In this document: positions 54,246 to 62,773 of the stretch, in pieces
How the letters are laid out: each line of letters opens with the position of its first letter
Numbering within the stretch: the stretch's first letter is position 1
NCBI GenBank assembly: GCA_050043005.1
Contig: JBHJIZ010000005.1
Coordinates: 1 to 64,000 of the forward strand
Direction of reading: 5' to 3'
Source of the DNA: Thermohalobaculum sp050043005
GTDB lineage: Bacteria; Pseudomonadota; Alphaproteobacteria; Rhodobacterales; Rhodobacteraceae
Length of the DNA: 64,000 bases
Notes under the pieces: model-generated
Database searches by the model: none
Seen by the model: the letters and a program-made list of their open reading frames with translations, nothing else
Told to the model about the DNA's origin: nothing
Program-made: the position numbers and the translations under genes

Positions 54246-54265
54246 AATTCAGAGAGATCAGCCCC

Positions 54266-55183
54266 ATGCTCAGCCAACGCCTGAATCGCCTGACGCCGTA
54301 CCTGTTCCTGGCGCCCGCGCTGGTCGTGCTGGCCATCGGGCTGCTCTATCCGATCTGCTACATGATCTATGCCAGCCTACTGGACTGGAATCCCAGCCAG
54401 CGGATCGGCGAGGCCGATTGGAAGGGCCTAGGCAACTACATCACCCTGCTTTCGGACGAGGCCTTCCACGAAAGCTTCTGGGTCACCATCAAGTTCGCGG
54501 CAGTCGTCGTGATCATCGAGATGGTGCTGGGCGTCGGGCTGGCGTTGCTGCTGGATCGCAACCTCAAGGGCATGGCGGCACTGCGCACGATCTTCATTTT
54601 GCCGAAGATGATCGCGCCCATCGTGGTCGGCATGGTCTGGCGCTACATGTACCACCCCTCGGTCGGGATCATAAACCGCACGCTCGAAGACATTGGGCTC
54701 GGCAAGGTTGCCTGGACCTCGAACGGCACAGCGGCGTTCTGGTCGATCGTCATCGCCGACATCTGGCAGTGGACGCCGTTCATTTTCATTCTCGCGCTTG
54801 CCGCATTGCAGTCCCTGCCCCGCAGCGCGCTCGAGGCCGCGCGCATCGACGGCGCCACACCCTGGCAGCAGATCTGGCACATCAAGCTCCCGCTGATGAT
54901 GCCGGTGCTGATCGTGACGGCCTTGCTGCGCCTGATCGATGCCTTCAAGGTTCTCGAGGTCATTCTGGTCATGACAAATGGCGGTCCCGGCTTGTCGACG
55001 GAGATCCTCGCACTCCGGATCAGCCGAACCGCATCCGAATTCCGTGAACTGGGCGAAGCCGCCGCCATGTCGAACTTCCTGCTGATCCTGCTCTTGGTGC
55101 TGACGGTGGCGATGTTCCTCTACAACAAGGCAGTCGAGGCTCGTGCCGCCCGCCTCCGCGCTGCCAGGGAGGAAGGCGCATGA
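54266..55183 (+). CDS. Sugar ABC transporter permease (MalF/UgpA type)
   Basis: A 305-residue inner-membrane protein with six predicted helices: LTPYLFLAPALVVLAIGLLY opens the protein, and the EAA loop SALEAARIDGATPWQQIWHI contacts the ATPase. It is the first permease of the pair, and its stop overlaps the second permease start as ATGA. The substrate follows the binding protein and is not known. Confidence 0.93.
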   Translation: MLSQRLNRLTPYLFLAPALVVLAIGLLYPICYMIYASLLDWNPSQRIGEADWKGLGNYITLLSDEAFHESFWVTIKFAAVVVIIEMVLGVGLALLLDRNLKGMAALRTIFILPKMIAPIVVGMVWRYMYHPSVGIINRTLEDIGLGKVAWTSNGTAAFWSIVIADIWQWTPFIFILALAALQSLPRSALEAARIDGATPWQQIWHIKLPLMMPVLIVTALLRLIDAFKVLEVILVMTNGGPGLSTEILALRISRTASEFRELGEAAAMSNFLLILLLVLTVAMFLYNKAVEARAARLRAAREEGA

Positions 55184-56040
55184 ACGCCCGGCCAAACCCA
55201 GCCTTCTATGTATTGATCGCCTGTCTCGTGATCATGTCCGCCGGGCCTATCGTGCTTATGCTGTCGACCTCACTGAAGCTGAATGTCGACATCATGTCAG
55301 ATACCTCGAGCCTGTTCTTTGCGCCGACGCTGAGGAACTACGAGACGGTGCTTTGCAACGTGCTCTGGTACGAACCTGTGCATGTCGATTATTGCGACAA
55401 ACCCTTCGGGCGCGCCCTGGGCAACTCGCTGATCGAGGCGCTGACCTCGACCGCACTGCCGCTGGTGCTGGGAACCATGGCGGCCTATGCGATCGTTCGC
55501 TTCCGCTTCATGGGACGCGGGGCTGTGAACCTGACGACCCTGATGATGCGCATGGTCCCACCCGCAGTGCTGTTGGTGCCGGTCTTCGGGATCTGGACAT
55601 TCCAGTACGGGCTAGATGGCACCTATGTCGGGATCATCCTGGTCTATGTGGCGATGAACCTGCCCTTCGTAATCTGGATCCTCCAGGCCTTCATCGTGCA
55701 AGTTCCGATCCAGCTGGAAGAAGCCGCCAAAATGGACGGTGCTGGGCCCTTCCAGGTGTTCTTTCTCATCGTGCTGCCAGTGATCGCGCCTGGGCTTGCC
55801 GCGGCTTCGATCTTCACATTCAGGATTGCGTGGAATGAATTCCTTCTCGCCAACGCACTTTCGGATCGCAGCACTCGGACGGTTCCAGTCACCATCGTAA
55901 ACAGTCTGACCGAGCACGATATCGACTGGGGTGTCATCATGGCCACCGGCGCGTTGCTCGCCATCCCGCCGATCATCTTCACCTTCATTGCTTCGAAACA
56001 GATCATCACCGGCATGACCGCCGGGGCCGTCAAGGGCTGA
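55180..56040 (+). CDS. Sugar ABC transporter permease (MalG/UgpE type)
   Basis: A 286-residue inner-membrane permease with six helices, an N-terminal LIACLVIMSAGPIVLMLSTS and the EAA-type loop IQLEEAAKMDGAGPFQVFFL. The periplasmic loop after helix 1 is longer than usual and contains three cysteines within ETVLCNVLWYEPVHVDYCDK and its surroundings. It overlaps the previous permease start-to-stop (ATGA) and is followed 8 bp later by the b561-type gene. Confidence 0.93.
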   Translation: MNARPNPAFYVLIACLVIMSAGPIVLMLSTSLKLNVDIMSDTSSLFFAPTLRNYETVLCNVLWYEPVHVDYCDKPFGRALGNSLIEALTSTALPLVLGTMAAYAIVRFRFMGRGAVNLTTLMMRMVPPAVLLVPVFGIWTFQYGLDGTYVGIILVYVAMNLPFVIWILQAFIVQVPIQLEEAAKMDGAGPFQVFFLIVLPVIAPGLAAASIFTFRIAWNEFLLANALSDRSTRTVPVTIVNSLTEHDIDWGVIMATGALLAIPPIIFTFIASKQIITGMTAGAVKG

Positions 56041-56048
56041 GCCCGGCG

Positions 56049-56756
56049 ATGGAGTGGCTGCTCACGCCGATCGACCCAGAGCGCGCCCACATCGTCAGCG
56101 ACCTTGTCGCATGGCACGGGCGGCTGATGGTGCTGGCCTGGGGGGCGCTGTTTCCTGTCGGTATTCTAATAGCGCGGTTCTGGAAAGTCACACCACACCA
56201 GGACTGGCCGCGCGAGCTCGACAACAAGGCTTGGTGGCACGCGCACCTCTCTCTTCAATACACTGGTGGTGCCGCAATGTTGCTGGCCCTTGCGCTGATC
56301 CTGCTCGCGGGCGGCGCCGGCACGTCCACTCACGCCAATCTCGGTTGGGTGGTTGCAGGGTTCGCCGGGCTCCAGTTTCTGGCAGGCTGGCTGCGCGGGA
56401 CCAAAGGAGGACCCACCGAAGCCAACATATCGGGCGATCACTTCGACATGACCCCGCGCCGACTGGCGTTCGAGCACTTCCACAAATCCGCAGGCTATGG
56501 CCTTCTTGCCCTTGCGGTTTGGGGGATTGTCTCCGGCCTTTGGCTGGCCAATGCGCCGGTTTGGATGTGGCTTGGGCTCGGGGTTTGGTGGGCCATGCTA
56601 ACCACCGCCTTCATTGCCCTCCAACGTCGCGGCATGGCCGTGGACACCTACCAAGCGATCTGGGGCGCGGATCCTTCGTTGCCTGGGAACCAGCGCAAGC
56701 CCATTGGTTGGGGTGTTCGGCGTCGCGATACGAGGAACCAGGCACCGGCGGAGTGA
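56049..56756 (+). CDS. Cytochrome b561-type membrane protein of the transporter operon
   Basis: A 235-residue membrane protein with about five helices and histidines placed as in b561-domain electron carriers: AWHGRLMVLAWGALFPVGIL, KAWWHAHLSLQYTGG, STHANLGWVVAGFAGLQFLA and LAFEHFHKSAGYGLLALAVW. These can ligate two hemes across the membrane. It starts 8 bp after the second permease, so it belongs to the operon. A link between sugar-acid uptake and a membrane electron carrier is unusual; it may serve a periplasmic dehydrogenase or reductase not seen here. Heme binding is inferred. Confidence 0.78.
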   Translation: MEWLLTPIDPERAHIVSDLVAWHGRLMVLAWGALFPVGILIARFWKVTPHQDWPRELDNKAWWHAHLSLQYTGGAAMLLALALILLAGGAGTSTHANLGWVVAGFAGLQFLAGWLRGTKGGPTEANISGDHFDMTPRRLAFEHFHKSAGYGLLALAVWGIVSGLWLANAPVWMWLGLGVWWAMLTTAFIALQRRGMAVDTYQAIWGADPSLPGNQRKPIGWGVRRRDTRNQAPAE

Positions 56757-56763
56757 CCGAAGC

Positions 56764-57276
56764 CTACGATTCCAGATGCGCCAGAATTCGCGCCACGACC
56801 TCGTCCACCGGAGCGTCAATCTGCATCATGATGGCGTTTTCATCGGGCTCCAGCGGTTCCAGAGTCTCGATCTGGCTATCCAGCAGTGCTACCGGCATGT
56901 AGTGCTCACGCCGGGCTGCCATGCGTCCGTGGATCAAGTCGCGCGCACCCGACAAATGGATGAAAAGCGGCGGCTCGGAGCAGGCCGCGCTGATCCGGTC
57001 TCGGTAAACCCGGCGCAGCGCCGAACAGGCTAGAACCACGCGTCCCTGCCGCACGGCGTCTTCGATCACCACGCCCAAGCGGTCGAGCCATGGCCAACGA
57101 TCGTCATCGCTCAACGGAGTTCCAGCAGACATCTTCGCGACATTGTCCGCCGGGTGATAATCGTCTCCGTCCAGAAAGACTGCGCCGAGCCTGCCAGCCA
57201 ACAACGCCCCGACCGTGGTCTTTCCACAGCCGGTCACGCCCATGACGATCAACCGCGCCGGAATTGCGTTGGTCAT
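56764..57276 (-). CDS. gntK: Gluconokinase
   Basis: Phosphorylates D-gluconate to 6-phosphogluconate. The 170-residue P-loop kinase has Walker A in VMGVTGCGKTTVGALLA, the substrate-binding LDGDDYHPADNVAKMSAGTP and the lid region ACSALRRVYRDRI, all typical of GntK/IdnK. It is divergent from gnd, 76 bp away, and convergent with the b561 gene with only a few bases between. No copy of the island operator is seen in the 57277-57352 gap. Confidence 0.94.
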   Translation of the reverse strand: MTNAIPARLIVMGVTGCGKTTVGALLAGRLGAVFLDGDDYHPADNVAKMSAGTPLSDDDRWPWLDRLGVVIEDAVRQGRVVLACSALRRVYRDRISAACSEPPLFIHLSGARDLIHGRMAARREHYMPVALLDSQIETLEPLEPDENAIMMQIDAPVDEVVARILAHLES

Positions 57277-57352
57277 CCAGTCTCCCCCGTTACACCGCTA
57301 TTGCAATGCCCTAGCATGTGCGCACGCACGGTGGGACTCGGAAGGCAGCGAA

Positions 57353-58750
57353 ATGGCTGAACTCGCAGATATCGGGATCGTGGGGCTCGGCGTCATGGGC
57401 GCGAACCTGGCACTGAACCTAGCCGAGAAAGGGTTCCGCGTCGCGATCTTCGATTGCGATCCGAACAAGCGTGCGGCCCTCACCGACGGCCCGATGCACC
57501 AAGGCTTTATCAACTGTCCGGACGAACCCCGGATGCTCGCCGCCATACGTGCCCCGCGCCCAGTGATCATGCTCGTGCCCGCAGGCGGCGCGACGGATGA
57601 CGCAATCAAAGCACTGGCAAAGCATTCATCTCGTGGAGATCTGTTGATCGACGCAGGCAATGCAGACTTCCACGACACCCGCCGCCGAACCGCAGAACTG
57701 GAGGGGCAAGGCCTGACGTTCCTTGGGCTTGGCATCTCTGGTGGAGCCAAAGGCGCCCGCCATGGGCCCGCCATGATGGCCGGTGGCTCACGCGAGATCT
57801 GGGACCGCGTCGCGCCGATGTTTACTGCGATCGCAGCACACCATGGAGACGAGCACTGCGCGGCGTGGTTGGGACCGGATGGGGCCGGCCACTTCGTGAA
57901 GACCGTGCACAACGGCATCGAATATGCCGACATGCAGATGATTGCCGAGGTCTATGGCCTGATGCGGGATGGGCTTGGTGCGGCTGAATCAAGCGTCGCG
58001 GCCATGTTCCGCGAATGGTCGAAAGGGCCGCTGGCCTCGTACCTGGTTGAGATCACCGCCGAGGTTGCATCGGCGACTGACCCACTAACCGACAGACCGC
58101 TTCTGCAGATCATTGCGGACAAAGCAGGACAGAAAGGTACGGGCCGTTGGTCGGCGATCGAGGGACAACGCCTGGGAGCCGCTGCAACCACGATCGAGGC
58201 CGCAGTTGCTGCCCGAAACCTCTCTGCCGCCACCGATCTGCGTAAGGTTCTATCCGCCCCCTTGAAGACGACCGTCGATCTTGGTCCGAGCGATCTCCAC
58301 GATGCTCTGCACGCTGGCAAGATCATCGCCTATGCGCAAGGGTTCGACATGCTGGCGCGCGCGTCCGCTGAGTATCGCTGGAATTTGAAACTCGCCGATA
58401 TCGCGCGGGTCTGGCGCGCCGGCTGCATCATCCGGTCGAACATGTTGGACGACATTGCGGATGCGTTTACGGCGCAGCCTGACGGGTCACTCCTGACGGC
58501 ACCCACCTTCCGGAAGCACCTGGCGAAGTCGATCCCGGCGTTGCGCAAAACCGTGGCAGCCTCCGTGCACGCTGGCATTCCGACACCTGCCCTCTCGAGT
58601 ACCCTGAGCTACCTTGACCAGCTTACGCGCCCTGTCGGGACAGCAAACATGCTCCAGGGTTTGCGCGACTTTTTTGGACAACACGGATTTGAGCGAACTG
58701 ACCGCGAGGGCACCGGTTTTCACGGTCCGTGGGTCGAGCAAAAATCTTGA
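57353..58750 (+). CDS. gnd: 6-phosphogluconate dehydrogenase (decarboxylating)
   Basis: Oxidises 6-phosphogluconate to ribulose 5-phosphate with loss of CO2. The 465-residue product shows the Rossmann loop IGIVGLGVMGANLALNLAEK, the substrate loop GISGGAKGARHGPAMMAGG (relatives have SGGEEGA), the catalytic K183 in HFVKTVHNGIEYADMQ, and the C-terminal DYFGQHGFER-like ending DFFGQHGFERTDREGTGFHG. ATG 57353 follows GGAAGG. The HAD gene overlaps its stop. Confidence 0.95.
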   Translation: MAELADIGIVGLGVMGANLALNLAEKGFRVAIFDCDPNKRAALTDGPMHQGFINCPDEPRMLAAIRAPRPVIMLVPAGGATDDAIKALAKHSSRGDLLIDAGNADFHDTRRRTAELEGQGLTFLGLGISGGAKGARHGPAMMAGGSREIWDRVAPMFTAIAAHHGDEHCAAWLGPDGAGHFVKTVHNGIEYADMQMIAEVYGLMRDGLGAAESSVAAMFREWSKGPLASYLVEITAEVASATDPLTDRPLLQIIADKAGQKGTGRWSAIEGQRLGAAATTIEAAVAARNLSAATDLRKVLSAPLKTTVDLGPSDLHDALHAGKIIAYAQGFDMLARASAEYRWNLKLADIARVWRAGCIIRSNMLDDIADAFTAQPDGSLLTAPTFRKHLAKSIPALRKTVAASVHAGIPTPALSSTLSYLDQLTRPVGTANMLQGLRDFFGQHGFERTDREGTGFHGPWVEQKS

Positions 58751-59400
58751 GCGTGCAACTGGTTATCTTCGATTGCGACGGCGTTCTGATCGACAGTGAG
58801 CTTATCGCCTGTTCCGCTGATGCCGAGGCCTTGACCGCAATTGGATATCCCATCACCGCAGCCGAAATCGTACGACGGTTCGCAGGCATCCCGTCCGACG
58901 CAGTCTATCAAACGATCGAAGCCGAAATGGGTCGTCCGCTCCCGCAGGACTTCGATGAAAACGTGAAACAAACAGTCTATGAAAAGTATCGCACGGAACT
59001 TCACCCGATCGACGGAGCGGCAGAGGTTCTCTCCAGCATAACGCTGCCCAAATGCATCGCATCGAGCTCCGCTCCGGCCAAGCTGACGCTCGGCCTTGTG
59101 GAAACTGGCCTCTACAAACTGGTCTATCCGCACATCTACTCCGCGTCGCTGGTACGACACGGAAAACCGCATCCCGATCTGTTCCAACACGCTGCCCTCG
59201 CGATGGGCGCAGACCCGGCAGACTGTCTGGTGATCGAGGATAGCGTGGCTGGCGCGACGGCTGCTCGGGCCGCAGGTATGGAGTGTATCGGGTTCACCGG
59301 CGGGTCCCATTGCGAGTCTGGCCACGGAGACCTACTTCGCAGTGCTGGCGCCGATACGATCATCGACGATCTCCGGGACGTCCTGGCACACGTGTCCTGA
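58747..59400 (+). CDS. HAD phosphatase, YieH-like (6-phosphogluconate phosphatase type)
   Basis: A 217-residue HAD-superfamily hydrolase. The nucleophile is in LVIFDCDGVLIDSELIACSA, motif II in CIASSSAPAKL, the lysine in GKPHPDLFQHAA and the acidic motif in LVIEDSVAGATAARAAGMEC. It resembles E. coli YieH, which dephosphorylates 6-phosphogluconate. The start is taken as TTG 58747, which overlaps the gnd stop as TTGA; GTG 58753 is possible. Tight coupling to gnd supports a role on 6-phosphogluconate, but the substrate is inferred. Confidence 0.8.
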   Translation: MSVQLVIFDCDGVLIDSELIACSADAEALTAIGYPITAAEIVRRFAGIPSDAVYQTIEAEMGRPLPQDFDENVKQTVYEKYRTELHPIDGAAEVLSSITLPKCIASSSAPAKLTLGLVETGLYKLVYPHIYSASLVRHGKPHPDLFQHAALAMGADPADCLVIEDSVAGATAARAAGMECIGFTGGSHCESGHGDLLRSAGADTIIDDLRDVLAHVS

Positions 59401-59414
59401 CAGGATCGCGCAGG

Positions 59415-60302
59415 TCAGGTCGGAATGTCGAAAGTATCCCGCGGCTCAAAGTACTCCATGACCGCCGCCTGATCCGCATCGCCCAGACCGGCCGCCGTCA
59501 GAAGCCGGTGGATCTCGGCACACGTTGCCGTCATCGGCATCGCAGTGTTGGTGAGCCGCGCCAGATCCTGCACTCCGTTCAGATCCTTGACCATGTTCGC
59601 GATCCTGCCCGTTGGCGCGTAGTCCTTCGACGCCATGCGCGGCATGTATTCCTGCAGCAACGAACTGTCCGCTCGCCCGCCCTTTAGCGCGACCGGGATC
59701 TTCGCCGCATCCACACCCGCATCCTGCGCCAGCCGCGTCGCCTCGGCCACTGCCAGAAACCCGATCCCGCAAAGCAACTGGTTGATCAGTTTGGTCGTCT
59801 GCCCTGCACCGGATGGCCCCATCAGCGTGTAGTTCTTGCAAAGCTTGGACATCACGGATTTGGAGGCTTCGAAATCCTCCGGCGTCCCGCCCGCCATCAC
59901 GGTCAATTCCCCGATCAAGGCCTTAGGAGCACCACCGGACAACGGGGCATCGATCCAGCGAAGGCCTTTTTCCGCAGCATCCGCCGCCAGGGCTTTTGTC
60001 GAAGGCGGATCGATCGATGACATGTCGATGATCATCGTGCCTGCGGCAGCGCTGTCAGCGACGCCCTTCGGTCCGAACACCGCCGCCCGGACAATAGCCG
60101 CCGAATTCAGCGACGTGATCACGAAGTCCTTGCCCGAGGCGGCATCTGCCGCCGATGCCGCCGCCTTGGCCCCTTGAGTGACCAGAGCCGCCATCGCATC
60201 GGGATTCAGATCGAAGACGGTCAGATCGCATCCAACCTGGGCAAGACGGGTCCCGATGGCGCCGCCCATGGCACCGCATCCGATCAAAGCAACTTTCGTC
60301 AT
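59415..60302 (-). CDS. NAD(P)-dependent beta-hydroxyacid dehydrogenase (GarR/3-hydroxyisobutyrate dehydrogenase family)
   Basis: A 295-residue dehydrogenase: Rossmann loop VALIGCGAMGGAIGTRLAQ, substrate motif IDAPLSGGAPKALIGELTVM and the catalytic lysine in GPSGAGQTTKLINQLL. The family includes tartronate-semialdehyde reductase and relatives that oxidise 4-carbon sugar acids. It lies 33 bp after idnO on the same strand, so it is under the operator at 61129. It suggests a side route for a different sugar acid or clearance of a semialdehyde. Confidence 0.88.
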   Translation of the reverse strand: MTKVALIGCGAMGGAIGTRLAQVGCDLTVFDLNPDAMAALVTQGAKAAASAADAASGKDFVITSLNSAAIVRAAVFGPKGVADSAAAGTMIIDMSSIDPPSTKALAADAAEKGLRWIDAPLSGGAPKALIGELTVMAGGTPEDFEASKSVMSKLCKNYTLMGPSGAGQTTKLINQLLCGIGFLAVAEATRLAQDAGVDAAKIPVALKGGRADSSLLQEYMPRMASKDYAPTGRIANMVKDLNGVQDLARLTNTAMPMTATCAEIHRLLTAAGLGDADQAAVMEYFEPRDTFDIPT

Positions 60303-60335
60303 GGCTCCAACGTTCCTCCCGTTGTGCCCGCACCA

Positions 60336-61088
60336 TCAAAGGCAGGCTGTCATCCCGCCATCCACAAAGATCGTCTGACCGTTGACAAAGCTTGATGCCG
60401 CCGAGGACAGGAAAACCGCAGCTCCCACAAGTTCAGGCATCTGGCCCCAGCGGCCTTGCGGCGTGCGCTTGGCGACCCAGGCCGTGAACTCGGGATCGGC
60501 GACCAGTGCAGCGGTCAACTCTGTGTCGAAATAGCCAGGCGCAATCGCGTTCACGTTCAACCCTTTGGACGCCCAGTCCGTCGCCATCCCTTTGGTTAGG
60601 TTCGCGACAGCACCCTTAGAGGCCACATACGGCGCTATCCCGGGGCGTGCCAATGCCGTCTGCACGCTCGCGATGTTGATCATCTTGCCGGCGCCCCGCC
60701 CGATCATATGCCGCGCGCATGCTTGACCGACATTGAAGACCGAGGTGACATTGGTCGCCATAAGCCGTTCGAAATCGGAAGGGTCGAAGTCTTCCAGTGG
60801 CGTCCGATGCTGCATGCCGGCATTGTTGATCAGGATGTCGATTGGCCCACTTTCGGCCTCGAACCCATCCACCGCCTTGCGGACCGCCGCGTGGTCCGTG
60901 ACATCGAATGCCAAGGGCGTGCCGCCAAGCGCCGTTGCGGCTGCCTCCAGCTTCCCGACATTTCGCCCGTTTAAGACGATCCGTGCGCCTGCTTTGGCAA
61001 GGCCTTCGGCCAGCGCGTATCCGATCCCTTGGCTCGAACCTGTGATCAGCGCGGTCTTGCCGCTCAGGTCGAAAAGCTCCGTGCTCAT
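60336..61088 (-). CDS. idnO: Gluconate 5-dehydrogenase (5-keto-D-gluconate reductase)
   Basis: SDR enzyme that reduces 5-keto-D-gluconate to D-gluconate. The 250-residue product closely fits IdnO: LFDLSGKTALITGSSQGIGY, the cofactor segment IVLNGRNVGKLEA (arginine suits NADP), INNAGMQHRTPLEDF, catalytic serine in NIASVQTALARPGIA with YVASKGAV, and the ending SFVNGQTIFVDGGMTACL. It is divergent from idnD with the operator between them, as expected for an idonate pathway. Confidence 0.9.
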   Translation of the reverse strand: MSTELFDLSGKTALITGSSQGIGYALAEGLAKAGARIVLNGRNVGKLEAAATALGGTPLAFDVTDHAAVRKAVDGFEAESGPIDILINNAGMQHRTPLEDFDPSDFERLMATNVTSVFNVGQACARHMIGRGAGKMINIASVQTALARPGIAPYVASKGAVANLTKGMATDWASKGLNVNAIAPGYFDTELTAALVADPEFTAWVAKRTPQGRWGQMPELVGAAVFLSSAASSFVNGQTIFVDGGMTACL

Positions 61089-61128
61089 GCCTCTGCCACC
61101 GGTTTACTGCTGTCGCCGCATCGGTATA

Positions 61129-61142
61129 TGTTATCGATAACA
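61129..61142. promoter_or_regulatory. Operator TGTTATCGATAACA between idnO and idnD
   Basis: The perfect palindrome, extended by A and T to a 16-bp palindrome (61128-61143), lies 18 bp before idnD and 40 bp before idnO, so one site can control both divergent units. Confidence 0.87.
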
Positions 61143-61160
61143 TCTGCAAGCGGGAACGCC

Positions 61161-62192
61161 ATGAAAGCAATCGTCATCCATGCGCCGAAAGACCTCAGGA
61201 TCGAAGACCACGACCCTGGCCAACCGGGCGCTGACCAGGTATCGATCCGTCTCGCGGCAGGCGGTGTTTGCGGGTCCGATCTGCACTACTACAACCACGG
61301 CGGTTTTGGTGCGGTGCGCCTTAAACAGCCGATGATCTTGGGCCACGAGGTCGCCGGGCATATCGAGGCCACAGGCTCGAACGTGACTGGCCTTGCCCCG
61401 GGCGATCTGGTCGCTGTGTCACCTTCCCGGCCTTGCGGACTGTGTCGCTATTGTGCCGAGGGCCTGCGCAATCACTGCCTCGACATGCGCTTCTATGGTT
61501 CCGCGATGCCGTTCCCGCACATCCAGGGCGCCTTCCGCGAGATACTGATCGCAGATGCAATACAATGTGTGAAAGCAGACGGCTTGACCCCCGGACAAGC
61601 GGCAATGGCCGAGCCGCTTTCCGTTTGCCTCCACGCCACGCGCCGGGCGGGAGAGATGCTCGGCAAGCGGGTGTTGGTCACGGGTTGCGGCCCCATCGGC
61701 GTCCTTTGCATCCTGGCGGCGCGCCGGGCGGGGGCTGCCGAAATCGTGGCGACAGACCTCGCCCCAAATGCGCTGGCGCATGCCCGACGCGCTGGGGCTG
61801 ACCGGGTCATCAACATGGCAGAGACCCCCGATGCGCTCGATGCCTACAGTGCTGACAAGGGCACATTCGACGTATTGTTCGAAGCGACGGGTGTGGCCTC
61901 GGCCCTGGCCGGAGGCATCAATGCGATGCGTCCACGCGGTGTGGTCATGCAGCTCGGCCTCGGCGGAGACATGACGGTCCCGGTACAAACGCTAACGGCA
62001 AAAGAGCTCGACCTGCGGGGGTCGTTCCGCTTTCACGAGGAGTTCGCGACGGCTGTCGCACTGATGCAGAAGGGCCTGATCGATGTCGCGCCACTGATCA
62101 CTCACACGCTGGATCTTGCAGACGCCGAGCAAGCCTTCCTGATCGCCGGGGACCGCAGCCAATCGATGAAAGCCCAAATCGCATTCGGCTGA
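61161..62192 (+). CDS. idnD: L-idonate 5-dehydrogenase
   Basis: Zinc medium-chain dehydrogenase that oxidises L-idonate to 5-keto-D-gluconate. The 343-residue product has the same length as E. coli IdnD and the diagnostic GGVCGSDLHYYNHGGFG (catalytic C37), LGHEVAGH (H62, E63), the structural zinc cysteines in CGLCRYCAEGLRNHC and the cofactor fold VLVTGCGPIGVLC. ATG 61161 is used; the frame is open far upstream as antisense to idnO. The start lies 18 bp past the operator. Confidence 0.9.
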   Translation: MKAIVIHAPKDLRIEDHDPGQPGADQVSIRLAAGGVCGSDLHYYNHGGFGAVRLKQPMILGHEVAGHIEATGSNVTGLAPGDLVAVSPSRPCGLCRYCAEGLRNHCLDMRFYGSAMPFPHIQGAFREILIADAIQCVKADGLTPGQAAMAEPLSVCLHATRRAGEMLGKRVLVTGCGPIGVLCILAARRAGAAEIVATDLAPNALAHARRAGADRVINMAETPDALDAYSADKGTFDVLFEATGVASALAGGINAMRPRGVVMQLGLGGDMTVPVQTLTAKELDLRGSFRFHEEFATAVALMQKGLIDVAPLITHTLDLADAEQAFLIAGDRSQSMKAQIAFG

Positions 62193-62269
62193 GTCGGCAG
62201 ATGTTGAACTGCGAAACCTGAGTCTTTTTGACACGCTCCGCGTAGGCCAATTTGCCATCGCAGAACGGC

Positions 62270-62695
62270 TCAGTGTCGCTCTTCGTCCGATCCAATCGTA
62301 GACAGTGCGGCGCGTCCGACTGCAAGGTCTTGATCGGGCGCACCAGAACCCACACCGATCCCGCCCAGCAACACGCCGCCGACACGGATGGGCAGCCCGC
62401 CCCCCAACCCGGTAACGCCGCCATCGGTAGCAGCGGCAATCGCGGGACGCACGGGCTCGGGGACATCGGCTGAAGGAATTCCATGTGATGCGCTGGTCAG
62501 AGCTTTGGCTAACGCGCTGCGGCGGCTGAGAAACTTTGACCCGGTCATGCGGATTTCGCCCAAGATCTCGCCGCTCGCATCGACGATCACAATACACTGT
62601 GGTTGGCCGATCTCTTCTGCCGCGGCCACACCGGCGGCGAGCATTTTCATGACGCCGCGATGGGTCAGGCGACGGGTGATCTCGGTATCATCCAT
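62270..62695 (-). CDS. GlcG/HbpS heme-binding family protein
   Basis: A 141-residue protein of the GlcG/HbpS group: MKMLAAGVAAAEEIGQPQCI, VDASGEILGEIRM, SRRSALAKALTSASHG and the glycine-rich loop VTGLGGGLPIRVGGVLLGGI. Members form ring-like oligomers; some bind heme (HbpS), while GlcG is encoded with glycolate oxidase. Small GlcG-like genes are common in hydroxyacid and aldehyde catabolic clusters, role unclear. ATG 62695 is chosen; it is divergent from the SMP-30 gene with the operator between. Confidence 0.82.
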   Translation of the reverse strand: MDDTEITRRLTHRGVMKMLAAGVAAAEEIGQPQCIVIVDASGEILGEIRMTGSKFLSRRSALAKALTSASHGIPSADVPEPVRPAIAAATDGGVTGLGGGLPIRVGGVLLGGIGVGSGAPDQDLAVGRAALSTIGSDEERH

Positions 62696-62724
62696 AGTGC
62701 TTGCACCCCCTAGTCGGCCCAGTA

Positions 62725-62738
62725 TGTTATCGATAACA
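62725..62738. promoter_or_regulatory. Operator TGTTATCGATAACA between the GlcG-like and SMP-30 genes
   Basis: The third exact copy of the 14-bp palindrome, 35 bp before the SMP-30 start and 29 bp before the GlcG-like start, in their shared divergent promoter region. Confidence 0.87.
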
Positions 62739-62773
62739 CTCCTAGCACCAATCCCTGTCCGGAAAAACAATCG

